Shown here: positions 49,987 through 59,747 of the stretch, in pieces
Layout: every line of letters begins with the position of its first letter
How positions within the stretch are numbered: position 1 is the first letter of the stretch
Notes under the pieces: generated by a model
Told to the model about the DNA's origin: nothing
The model's database searches: none
What the model saw: only the letters and a program-made list of their open reading frames with translations
Assembly: GCA_950295325.1 (NCBI GenBank)
Contig: OX485804.1
Coordinates: forward strand, 37,014,001-37,078,000
Source: Polytrichum commune
Taxonomy: Eukaryota; Streptophyta; Polytrichopsida; Polytrichales; Polytrichaceae
Direction: 5' to 3'
Length of the DNA stretch: 64,000 nucleotides
Program-made: the position numbers and the translations under genes

Positions 49987-50226
49987 TACACTTAATACTG
50001 CATCTAGTGTCACTTACGATTGGGAATTACATAATGCTAAAATTACGTAATGCTAAAACTATTTACTGTATATCTCATTTTTTTAACAACAAAGGTCAAT
50101 TTGGTTGTTTGGGGATTATAGAACATTAACACCTTTTCTCAGTAAAAATTTGCACCAATAGTTTAAAATATATAGCAATGTGTAACTCCAAATAGTAAGT
50201 GATACTAAATGCAAAACTTAATGTAC
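49987..50226. mobile_element. MITE family D, copy 2 (~240 bp)
   Basis: It begins TACACTTAATACTGCATCTA and ends with an inverted, more decayed AAACTTAATGTA. The interior aligns with 44421-44634. A short local duplication of 'attac(a/g)taatgctaaaa' is present near 50026-50055. Confidence 0.7.
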
Positions 50227-50394
50227 TTATCATACATATGAATTACTTTGTAAATAAATAAATAAACAAACAAAAAATAACTAACGTCGGGCAATCCAAC
50301 GTGAATTTGAGCCTCTTGGCCTAACCCTGCTCAAGAATCCTCTTGGTGCAGGGTGGGGTTTATTGCCTACCTTGCAGTGGGTGGACTATTGGCT

Positions 50395-50525
50395 TCCTAC
50401 CTACCTACCTAGTTTTTTTTCCGTCAAGCAAAAACAAGATGTCATAACGGGAATCGAACCGCCAGCCACTCCATTCGGAAATGGGTACCTCTCCACTATC
50501 ACCCAGTAGTTTAGGGTCATGATGG
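50395..50525 (-). repeat. Candidate tRNA-derived SINE with simple-sequence tail
   Basis: The minus strand has an A-box-like GATAGTGGAGAGGT (about 50490-50503) and a good B-box GGTTCGATTCC (about 50451-50461). It then ends in an A run followed by (TAGG)n (about 50398-50422 read in reverse). This is the layout of a tRNA-derived SINE. It also makes the overlapping 77-codon minus-strand frame unlikely to be a gene. Confidence 0.6.
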
Positions 50526-51184
50526 AGCATTGCTTTGTAAAAAAATTTGGATTGGGAAATGGTCCATTTTCTTGATTGGTAATGAACTCTCCTCAATCTC
50601 CCTCTTCTACTTGTACCTACAAACAAAGAGTATGGCACAACATGTATGTATTAATATTTCCATTGCAGAGGTGCTTATTGCTCTAAATGGCATTGCAAGC
50701 TGTTCAACTAACCATGTTAAACCTTATATTTCCCTCATAGTATGTTCACAATAAACATAATAAGTTGCGTTGTTGTAGTTGTTATTGTATGAAACTAATT
50801 TGGTTGCATTGATCATGATGCAAGTGGCCAACGCTCTCGTTACATACCAACCTTTGGGGCTTGATATTTCTACATTAGTAATCGAACACTTAGCTAATGA
50901 GTCATTGAACATTGATTCAACTCACATTTCATCATGACATGTATTATGATTATAATATATGAATACTATTTATACTAAAATGGCAACCCTAAGTTTGATA
51001 GGCATTGATTCGATGGTATAGTTTGATGTTCTTGAATTGGCATGTTGAATTGTGGATCTAGATATTTGTGTAGCCGTTAACAACTTGCAAAGTATTCCGA
51101 AACAAATTGACCAAGTTTGCATCAAACACATCAAAGAGAAGTCGATTAAAGGAGAAGATTCAACTCTTGTGGTGTTGTGAAGGT

Positions 51185-51535
51185 GCAAATGCTCACAAGA
51201 TATACCTTAGGTAAGCGGGTCTTAAACAAACACTCTCCTCTGTGCACCCACTATTCGTAGGATATGAAACACGCAATTACTTTGAGATGATGATCAAACC
51301 CTAATTGTGCATGTAGCCACTTTCTTTGTAATTTTGGAGCATGTATGAATATCATATTCATTGTCAAAGTGGAGATTCTATGAGTTATGAAATGATCATG
51401 TAGGTCCTCATAATTTTGTTGACCATTGCGCCTAGAATGGTTAGCAAATCTCTTTTCAACACATGTCTTTTTGGTGTTCATTCTTAGATTTGTACTATCA
51501 TAAATTAAATTAGGCGCATGTTTATGAACATCAAA
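51185..51535. repeat. Dispersed repeat S, upstream copy flanking the UPF0193 gene
   Basis: It aligns in the same orientation with 54545-54930. Both contain 'gggtcttaaa', 'gtaggatayga aaca' type sequence, 'ttttggagc(a/t)catatgaatatc', 'attcattgtcaaagt(g)gaagattct', 'aaatg(a/g)tcat(g/a)taggt' and 'agaat(a/g)gtta'. Non-coding. Confidence 0.7.
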
Positions 51536-51589
51536 TGAATTTAGAGATGCTTTAAGAATCGTAAGGGGAAGAATCCATCATGACACATA

Positions 51590-52030
51590 ATCCCCTCGGG
51601 CACATGGACCTTACTAGTCAATTTTCTTAATTGGACACCTATATTACAGTGACCTTCGTCGACATTTGTACTGAACAATGGACACCGACAAGACATGCGT
51701 TATGTTAAGATTGGGCAGTGAGATCAAATTAGATGAGGTAAATATTTTAGGCTTCGTATTGAACACAATTGGGAGGGTCCATGTGATCATTTTAAGAAAG
51801 ACAAAAGTATTCAATTTGGATTCTTTATAACTTTCACATCTTCACCTCGATTCTTGAACTTCAATTGAAACTCACTTGATTTGCAATTCCTAATCGAATG
51901 ATAGTTCATGAGCTGATCCAACAATCGATATTGTCTGCAACAAAGTTGGAAGTGCCCACAAAAGGGCCACAAACCTTATCATCAACGTCATGTTGGAGAT
52001 GTATCTTTTTGCATGGCAAGGGGAAGAAGA
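51590..52030. repeat. Dispersed repeat R copy 2
   Basis: It shares 'cttaattggacac', 'caatggacaccgacaag...gttatgtta', 'gaggtaaat' and 'gttggaagtgcccacaa' with 16490-16900. Similar blocks recur at 55150-55390. Confidence 0.55.
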
Positions 52031-52139
52031 ATTCCTGACACACAATACCCCAACGGACACATGAAAAACGTGCATGCTCGACCAGTGATCGGGGAGAACT
52101 TTGGGCATAATCGGTTGAGATCCTAGTGTTTGCAAGTCC

Positions 52140-52300
52140 AACCGGTTACATGTTGACATCCTTCGGTTTTTCTATATTAATTTGAGGTATATTCCATAAA
52201 TTCCTCTAAAGTGATCAGTAATTCTCCTGAAGTCTTGAACTTCAACCGGTTATTTCTCAAACTCAACCGGTTCATCTGTAACTAACTGCCGGTTCTCCCT
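52140..52300. promoter_or_regulatory. Cluster of AACCGGTT palindromes upstream of the UPF0193 gene
   Basis: The 8-base palindrome AACCGGTT occurs at 52140, 52244 and 52265, with a fourth partial (CCGGTT) near 52293. This is far denser than chance for this AT-rich DNA. It may bind a transcription factor, for example of a MYB or CP2-like type, but it could equally be a minor tandem repeat. Confidence 0.35.
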
Positions 52301-52489
52301 GATCAAAGTGCTCGACTATCAATGATGTGTTCATATAAGTTTCATCTCCTGTGGTCTCGATACAAATGTGTAACTTGAAGCATTTACTCAAGTGCTACAA
52401 CTTGTATGTCTTAGGGATTTGGCATGCCATCAATGCTGTGGATTGATTTTATTGGTGAAACATGGGGTGGATGGAGAAGGCTGAGAAAA

Positions 52490-53000
52490 GCTGCAACAAT
52501 CGGTAGGCTTAAAGGCTAGCAGGAGATTGACAACAGTTAATTTGAAGCAACTAACCTTGCAAAAGCGAAGACATGGATGCTCATGGCATCGGAATCTACA
52601 TAGAGTGAGAAGGACATCTACATCGGTTACCAGGTCCTTGAGCAGCCATGTGCCAGTGCAGTGTTCGCTCTCTAGAATGGTTTGCAATAAGCCGAGAGAT
52701 TGTGGCAATCTATGCTCGATCACTGACAAAATTAAGATTTTATTGTGACAACCAGTAGGCTTAAAAGGTGATTATGCAATCGACATTACTTAATTGATGT
52801 AATTAAAGAATTTGCAATTGTCTGATTCCAAAACACAACAAATCATGGCACAATTTGCAGAGGCTTTGAGGTTATCGGGTCCCTAATCGGTAGTGGGATG
52901 GGATACATATGCGGGTCGTGCACCATTTGCGTTGTTGCTTGAAGTGAAACAACAGGAACCAGCATGCTTGAGCAACACAGACATCAAGATTATGTTGTGA
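52490..53000 (+). pseudogene. Two broken upstream copies of the UPF0193 5' end
   Basis: Copy 1 has its ATG at 52583 and copy 2 at 52845, which are 262 and 274 bases apart relative to the intact ATG at 53119. Both align with the first ~170 coding bases and ~90 bases of leader of the intact gene. Copy 1 ends with AAAATTAAGATTTTA, matching AAGATCAAGATTTTA of the gene. Copy 1 has an in-frame stop after five codons (MASEST) and copy 2 after twelve (MAQFAEALRLSG). Neither is followed by the rest of the gene. Confidence 0.85.
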
Positions 53001-53118
53001 GAAAAGTTAACAACCACAAGTCTGGGACAAGTCTTGAAGGGTAACTAATGCAACTGACAACAACTGATTCAGGTACACGAAGAGATCCACAATTGTGCAA
53101 GCCAAGATACGGTAGAAT

Positions 53119-54531
53119 ATGGCACCGAGATCTACAGAGGGCGAGACTTTGAGATTACCGGGCCCTTGGGCAGCCGTGGGACGTGACACAGCCGCAGGTC
53201 GTGCACTATTTGCCCTCTATAATGGCTTTGGGCAAGCAAGAAATCGCGGGAATCAATACTCGAGCACCAACAAGATCAAGATTTTAAAGCACATAGCTGA
53301 GCATGGACCCGTCGAGTTTCCCGTCCAAAAGCCGCCGCCGCCGAAGAAACCCGAAGTGAAGGTCCCCCACTTCTACCCTAAGAACGCGCTCATGGAGTAT
53401 TACAATAGCTTGTGCCCCGTTGAGCTCATGCGCGGCCGCCGCAAAGCATCCGAGATATTGGAGCAATCGAGGGAGGACGCAGCCATCGTCGAGGTGCCTC
53501 CACAACCCAAGGGCCCCCTCCTCGATGCGAAGGAGAAGACCCGACTACAAGAAGTTTTCTATTGGGCGAACCGGGACCTTGGACCGGATCCGCCCCTGGA
53601 AGAGAAACCTATGCCAAAGCCCCCAAAAAGAGGCTCGGTGCAGGAAAAGGAAATGCTCGTGAACGCAATCTTAAAAGAGATCGAGGACAGGGAAGCATTT
53701 TTGACCGAGATGGACGCATACGGAAAAGCCGACAAGTACCGCTCGCAAATCACGGCTGAAATTCAGGACCGGATGAACCAATTGTTCATGTTGCATGATC
53801 AGTTGTCCATGGCGGAGCGGGCAGGTGTGGAACAACAATGCCACTTGGCAACGAAATTAGCGAACTCAAAACGTTGTCCCAATGATTGCAATAACATCAA
53901 CTCGACTTCACCAGAACTGTCACCATCGGAAAATGAGCATGAGCATGAGCATGAGCAAGAACAATCAACCGAAAGGTCGTCGAGCTATGACCACCAAATC
54001 AGTGCATCCTCTCCAAACCCATCTTGCAGGAGCAACGGCCCTCTCCGAACAAATCAACCATCATCAGTTTCAAGTCCGCGGGATACCGTAAGTGATGGAT
54101 ATTCACCTACAGAGACCAGGGAATCCGACACACCGAACTCAGCATCTGACACATCAAAATCTGCAACAACTACACACAGAACGACCCCTCCAAATACAAT
54201 TAAAAACACCAAACATCTCACCATTAAAGTCCCGAGGTCTTTGAGCAGTAATTACCGAGAGCACAATTGGAACTCCACGAGCACAAGAACGTGTTCACCG
54301 ATATCCATGGCTTCCACCACCTACCACAATGGGGGGTCGAATGCAAAAATGCCTGATAATTTTGGTGTAGACAATACTGGAAGTGATGTCAATGAGTCGG
54401 CGTCACCAACTCCAAGCTCAACCACGTGCCTAACAATCTCGAGTACAAAGTGCCCCGATTCAGGAAGGTCGAATTTGTGGAGCGAGGAGGTGGCCAAGAG
54501 CAGATCGAGACGCCCCATCAAGCCCAACTAG
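53119..54531 (+). CDS. UPF0193 (C22orf23/EVG1-like) protein, intronless
   Basis: A single 470-codon frame. Residues ~90-245 match the UPF0193 pattern. It has GRRKASEILEQSRED with a Pro-rich link, then AKEKTRLQEVFYW (the family's charged 'KxRLQ' element), then EIEDREAFLTEMDAYGKADK and YRSQITAEIQDRMNQL near the end. The family occurs in ciliated eukaryotes and its molecular role is not established. I infer a link to sperm flagella here. The N-terminal ~55 codons are also present in two broken tandem copies upstream. From about residue 250 the protein turns Ser/Thr/Asn-rich, with an HEHEHEHEQEQ run near 271. Most family members are only about 200 residues, so this tail may be a lineage extension. 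Translation might instead end after splicing at a donor-like GCAG|GTGTGG near 53824. The gene has no intron, unlike its neighbours, so it could be a retrocopy. Confidence 0.8.
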   Translation: MAPRSTEGETLRLPGPWAAVGRDTAAGRALFALYNGFGQARNRGNQYSSTNKIKILKHIAEHGPVEFPVQKPPPPKKPEVKVPHFYPKNALMEYYNSLCPVELMRGRRKASEILEQSREDAAIVEVPPQPKGPLLDAKEKTRLQEVFYWANRDLGPDPPLEEKPMPKPPKRGSVQEKEMLVNAILKEIEDREAFLTEMDAYGKADKYRSQITAEIQDRMNQLFMLHDQLSMAERAGVEQQCHLATKLANSKRCPNDCNNINSTSPELSPSENEHEHEHEQEQSTERSSSYDHQISASSPNPSCRSNGPLRTNQPSSVSSPRDTVSDGYSPTETRESDTPNSASDTSKSATTTHRTTPPNTIKNTKHLTIKVPRSLSSNYREHNWNSTSTRTCSPISMASTTYHNGGSNAKMPDNFGVDNTGSDVNESASPTPSSTTCLTISSTKCPDSGRSNLWSEEVAKSRSRRPIKPN

Positions 54532-54544
54532 GTTGGCCACCACG

Positions 54545-54930
54545 GCTTCAGGTAGATGGGTCTTAAATGGTCCCTTATTCCCACTAGCACACCCCTTGTA
54601 GGATACGAAACATGTGATTAGCACGCGATTAGCACGAGAAGTTAAGCAAATCTTGATGGAGGCCATACCCACTTTCCTCGTCGTTTTTGGAGCTCATATG
54701 AATATCCTATTCATTATCAAAGTGAAGATTCTCATGTTCATAAAATGGTCATATAGGTTTTCCTAATTACGTGGACGACCGTATTTAGAATAGTTAACAT
54801 ATTTTGAGCACACAATCCGATTTTTTTTAGACACATGTTTTTTCTAATGTATGTTCTTGGATTCACATCTTAGATTCACACACCACTCAAATACATGTGG
54901 TTGACCAAATTAGGCATGTCTATGCTTTTT
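54545..54930. repeat. Dispersed repeat S, downstream copy flanking the UPF0193 gene
   Basis: It starts about 15 bases after the stop codon with ATGGGTCTTAAA and aligns with 51185-51535 in the same orientation. Homology may extend a little into the last ~100 coding bases, which loosely resemble 51085-51185. Confidence 0.68.
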
Positions 54931-55390
54931 TGAAGGTCGTGCAATGAAGTTATTGAAGGTGCAAAGTTCCATATGTGTGAACGGGGTGTGTCTAAGGTAT
55001 GTGGGTGTTATTTGGTTCGTTTTACATGTTCTCCAACTTTTACCGGTTAGGTTTACACATCAAAACTCATGTTGCATTAGCAAATCCACGATGCAACATT
55101 TGCATAAGCCATATTGAAAATCGGACCTCCCATGGTTTAATTATGGTTGTTGGAAGTGCATGTTTGTTGATTTCTTAACTGGATACATAGGTCCTCCCAA
55201 GTGTGTGTTCACTACTAAGTTTAGAGTATTTGTTAATATTAGAAAACATGGTCCAAACTCTTTCAAACATGTGTCTTTATGATGTTTGCTCTTTGATCCT
55301 CATCGAACCACATACCAATTAAATCTAGGGGTCCGATTAAGAAAATGAGCCACTTAAGACCTATCTACCCAACTATCTAGATTAGTTTCA
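54931..55390. repeat. Dispersed repeat R copy 3 (partial)
   Basis: It shares 'ggaagtgca', 'aaactctttcaaacatgtgtcttt' and 'accacataccaattaaat' with 16490-17200, in the same order. Non-coding. Confidence 0.5.
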
Positions 55391-58300
55391 GTTTCATTGG
55401 GCTTAAACCTCTCTTATTTTATTAAACAAGAAAATGGAAGAACCGTGAGGCTTTGTCCTTTACTACGAAAGACTACAATTGTAGCTATCCACTTTGCTCA
55501 TGCCAGTTCATGGCTATTTATTGCACCTATAACCAAACCTTTATTGGATTTTGTGCACCATCTTCTCAAATGCGGGGCAAGGATTGAAGCTACTCATTTA
55601 TCACCCAAATTTTCTAAAATAAATAATTAACAACTATCAAAATAACTATAATTAACTAAAAGAATCCAATACATTCTAGAGAGCAACTATAGCTAACTAG
55701 ATGTATACAACTATAGTTAACATCCACGTTAAATAAACTAGACCAAAAATAGCAGGAACAAGTAATGTCCAAGTGTGAATGCAAAGTGGTTAGGAAACTT
55801 GCTCTTGAAACATAGAAGTTAATGCATAGTCCATATTGGGCCTTTCGAAGCAAAAACATAGCATATTCGAGCTACTTACTTTCATTTTAGTTAATCGTCC
55901 AAAAACCATCTTTATCTAGAATATCAACTCATTTTATAATTACATTATTTGATTAAGTTAATCACTTTACCGTTATTGAAGATTTAAGTTCAACTATGCA
56001 GCATGGGTATCTTTGGGATGCACATACATACATTGTATTTTGATCATCAATGTGTAGTAAGAGTACATTTTTATTTCCCCCTTGACATAAGATAATGTAT
56101 ACAACAAGATTTCAAACACATAAACATATATAATACGATTTGTGAGCTTGGCGAAGCCCGCATAACATTATTCAACTGGGCTTGTACGATGGGTGAGGCC
56201 GGCAAAAACCCAAATTCTATTCGGAATATTGCTCTCTTTATTCACATAGCATAGCACTGCACTAACAAATCAAGCTGGAAAACATGGATGAAAGGTTGTG
56301 CTGACATTAGTACAATGGAACGACTTATAGCAAATGAATGATGTTATGCATACAAATTATGTATATGGCCGTAGTATTCAAACCCCACGTCGTTTAAAGG
56401 TTAAGTAGTCAAAGTATGAACAGATAGATCTACTAGAGAAATCACAGCAGATAAGACCAAAGAACACACATTATGCATGACCCAGAGTCCCAAGTCATCA
56501 CTCATAAATACACAAGGCAAGACCCACGCGCCCAGTAATCTCACATTACGTAGATTTCTCACATCAGTCTCACGGGTAGATCTTGAAGCCCCTCAATACA
56601 GATGTACAGAACCATAGATTTCTGAGGCGAATGTACGCTTCTTCCATTCACAATGGTTCGAAGAAGGCGAAGCACCCAGCGGTCAAGAACCATGGCCCCC
56701 TTAGCAATCTTGGATTCCGTAGATTTTGTATTGGCCAAAAGAGTAGATCTCAAGTCTTCCTGACTTACAGATCTACCAGAGGTAAAAGATCTTTCATCAT
56801 CTCATGCGTTATGAATCTACTAACGGTAATAGACTCGAGGAAGGTCAAACACCCAGTGGACGCATAGAGGGCTCTCTATTTCCAGAAATAACAATTATCT
56901 CCTCAAATTGCCACGTGTCAACCATACATTAGTTGAGACCCTCTTGAATTCAACATGGAAGCTACATTCCAACACTAGTTGATGTGGAAACACAACGTTT
57001 TAAGTTAGAGTAGAGTAGTGGGGAATGCCTTGAGGGTAGTGTGTTATGGAATATAAGGGCACTTATGCGAGGGTGGGAGCACGAGGACGTGTGCCATAAT
57101 GCATGGGTTCAAAGGTCATTCCCTTGCACAAAGACCATGTATGGCGGTCATTGTGAAGTAATGCAGTTTATGACATGCATTACGTGGGCCATAATGCATT
57201 GCTGCCTCAAATGAGTGGGTTTTCTTGAATAATGGACAAGTTTTAAAGAACATAAAAGAGTACCGGGTCTTTTATGAGGTTGTGAAAGACCCACGTCCTC
57301 TAGCAATCTTATATTCCATGAGGTAGAAATACGGAAAGTGGTGAAAATAAGTGGATTCAACCAAACATAGTGGCTTGAAATCTGTGCAATACTTTTCAAA
57401 GATGGAGTAGAGGAAACGACAAGGAATGCAATTTTTTATTTACATAATTTTATTCCATGTAGATAATAAGTTACATTTTCCCAAAGAGGCAAGTAAATCA
57501 AACCCCCTACTTGTATAGTAGAGTCTCTCCAATTTGAGCATCAAAATATCCTACTATGCATAAGATTGCACACAAAATGGTTAACTCAATGGCACCCAAA
57601 ACTGATCGCAAGTGGTGTGAATAGCACTTATATGGCCAATCACTGCATCCTTGTCAGGCCACCGCTTTTACAACAAGCCATTTGGGTCCACAAAAAAATC
57701 ATTCTATCCCTAGTTTAGTTCATCACTGCTGTAGTGGTCATTCATTGTTTTCGATTTCTTTACCTGAGATATTACATCAACACCAGGAGTGGAATTCTAC
57801 CAAGACAGATCTACTGATGGTAATAGAACTCTGCAACTGTGGAAATCTATTAACTGTAATAGATCTGAGGAGGGTGTCCCGCCCAGAGGTTGGCACCCTC
57901 GGAAGGTGTACCGTCCAGCGGTCGCCACACCTTCGGAAGGTGTGATGAAAGAGCTCCTGACTCGAAATCTGGACATGATTGAACCTGTGCTAAGTAAAGT
58001 GGGGTTGGTGGGCCAGGAGCAGACAGAGAGCAATTCGCAGTCTGATTCCTTGCTGTTGCATCAGCAGCCACAAGGGTTCATTAACATAGGTTGATTCTTG
58101 GGGTAAGTATTTCAAAGAGTTTTCCAAGCGAGGTTATCCCGGAAATAGGAGCCTTCGAGAGGGCCCTACAGATTGCCAAGTGCCACAGTCAACCATGCCA
58201 CCCGCGATACGCGTGTGCAAACAGTAGTAGCCAAAATCCGATATGTTTGAACAAGAAGAGCAGCACCCAAAGTTTTGATTAAAAAGAGTTGAGTCACACC

Positions 58301-58655
58301 GTGCATCTTGGAGCGTGCGGAGATCCTGCCCGAAGAAGAAGCATTTATTGAGCTAGCAGGAGTGGGTGCTGTTGGGATCCTTGGTAGTAGACGAGAAACA
58401 GCAAACCCTAAGCCTACATTATTTGTGACCCTTGTTGTTGCATTTGCATTTGGTTTAGTATTACTTTGTTGGGGTTTAGGTGAGACATCATCCTTAGTTG
58501 GTTCCTGTGGACTCCTTCCTTTCTCGAAGTCCGTGAGATTGGTGGGCATTTTGCGAATGTGCCTGAAATTGAGAAGAAGTGCCACCTTCTTCATGCGAGC
58601 GCCCAATTTAGGTTGGCTTCTCTGAAAGAAAAAGTAAGTTAACTTAAAGTGTGGG
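55391..58655. other. Intergenic DNA with a duplicated short module
   Basis: No gene was recognised. Around 56800-56865 and 57835-57900 a module 'gaatctactaacggtaatagactcgagga' / 'gaaatctattaactgtaatagatctgagga' followed by 'ccag(t/a)gg' is repeated. A minus-strand frame at 58166-58606 (146 codons) contains Ser/Thr/Asn-rich and basic stretches without a known motif. The antisense frame is also open, so I do not call it. Confidence 0.35.
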
Positions 58656-58659
58656 TGTT

Positions 58660-59740
58660 TTCTTACTTTTCAATTAGTTGCCTATTGAGAAGCTGTTGTG
58701 GAGGTGAAGTTTGGATGCACGGAAACACACGACAATGTCGAACAAATGTTTAGGTTGGGGATGCTTTTCGGGATGTGGTATTTGTTCTTGCTTTTCAATT
58801 GGTTGTGTGAAGTGGTCAGAAACAGTAATCGAGTCACCAGCTACCTTGTTGTGGGCTATTAGGAGTTTTTTGGCTTGTTAAATTGTTTCTTTTATGCTGT
58901 TGTGGGTTGATGGTGCTGGTGATAGAGAAAAGTGTTGATGGTGATGGAGAAGAGTGTTCGTGATGATGTTTGGATGCAGGGAAACACACGACATTGTCAA
59001 AAAAATGTTATGTTGTGGATGTTTTTCGGGATGTGGTGTTTGTTCTTGCCTTTTCAATTGGTTTGGTGAAGTGGTCAGTAATCAAAGCCACTATCTTCTT
59101 TGTAGTGCCTATTGGGAGATTTTTGGCTTGTGCAAAATTGTTTCTGTTAAGCTGTTGTGAGTTGGAGGTTGATGGTGATGGTAATGGGAGAAGAGTGTTG
59201 ATGATGTTTGGATGCAGAGACCACACGCCATTGTCATACAAATGTTAGGTTGTGGGTGGATTTTTTTGGGATGTGGTGTTCGTTCTTGCTTTTTGATTGG
59301 TTTTGTGAAGTGGTCAGTCAAAAATGGAAGCCACCATCTTCTTTGTTGTGGGCTATTAGGAGGTTTTTGGCTTGTTCAAAACTGTTTTTTTCAAGCTGTT
59401 GTGAGTTGAAGGGCAATGGTGATGGATAGAGTGTTGATGGTGATGTTTGAATGCAGGGAACACAACATTGTGAAACAAATGTTAGCTTATGGATGTTTCT
59501 GGGGCTGTGGTGGCTATTCTTTCTTTTCAATGGTTTTTTGTGACATGGTCAGCAAATCCAATTGTCTTGTGGAGGTGCCTACTGGGAGGTTTTTTGGCTT
59601 ATTATTTGTTGTGGTTTCTTTAAGCTGTTGTGAGGTGAAGGATGATGATGGTGATGATAGAGAGGAGTGTTGATGAGGTTTGGGTGCAGGAACACACGTG
59701 GTGTTGTTGAAGAAATTAATCGAAGGGGTGAGAGCACCTA
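58660..59740. repeat. Tandem array (4-5 units of ~240 bp) upstream of the ERD2-like gene
   Basis: Units start at GTTTGGATGCA(C/G)G near 58709, 58968, 59206, 59445 and 59678 (the last partial), with a partial unit before 58709. Each contains 'aacacac(g)a', 'aaatgttagg', 'ttcgggatgtggt', 'cttttcaattggtt', 'gtgaagtggtcag', 'ggctattaggaggtttttggcttg', 'aagctgttgtgagttgaagg' and 'gtgatggagaagagtgttgatg'. The last partial unit runs to within 10-20 bases of the start codon at 59748. Confidence 0.92.
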
Positions 59741-59747
59741 ATTTGCA

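Noticed and set aside
58166-58606. 146-codon minus-strand frame and 105-codon antisense frame
   Set aside because: Both strands are open, neither has a recognised motif or splice support, and it lies next to a tandem array.
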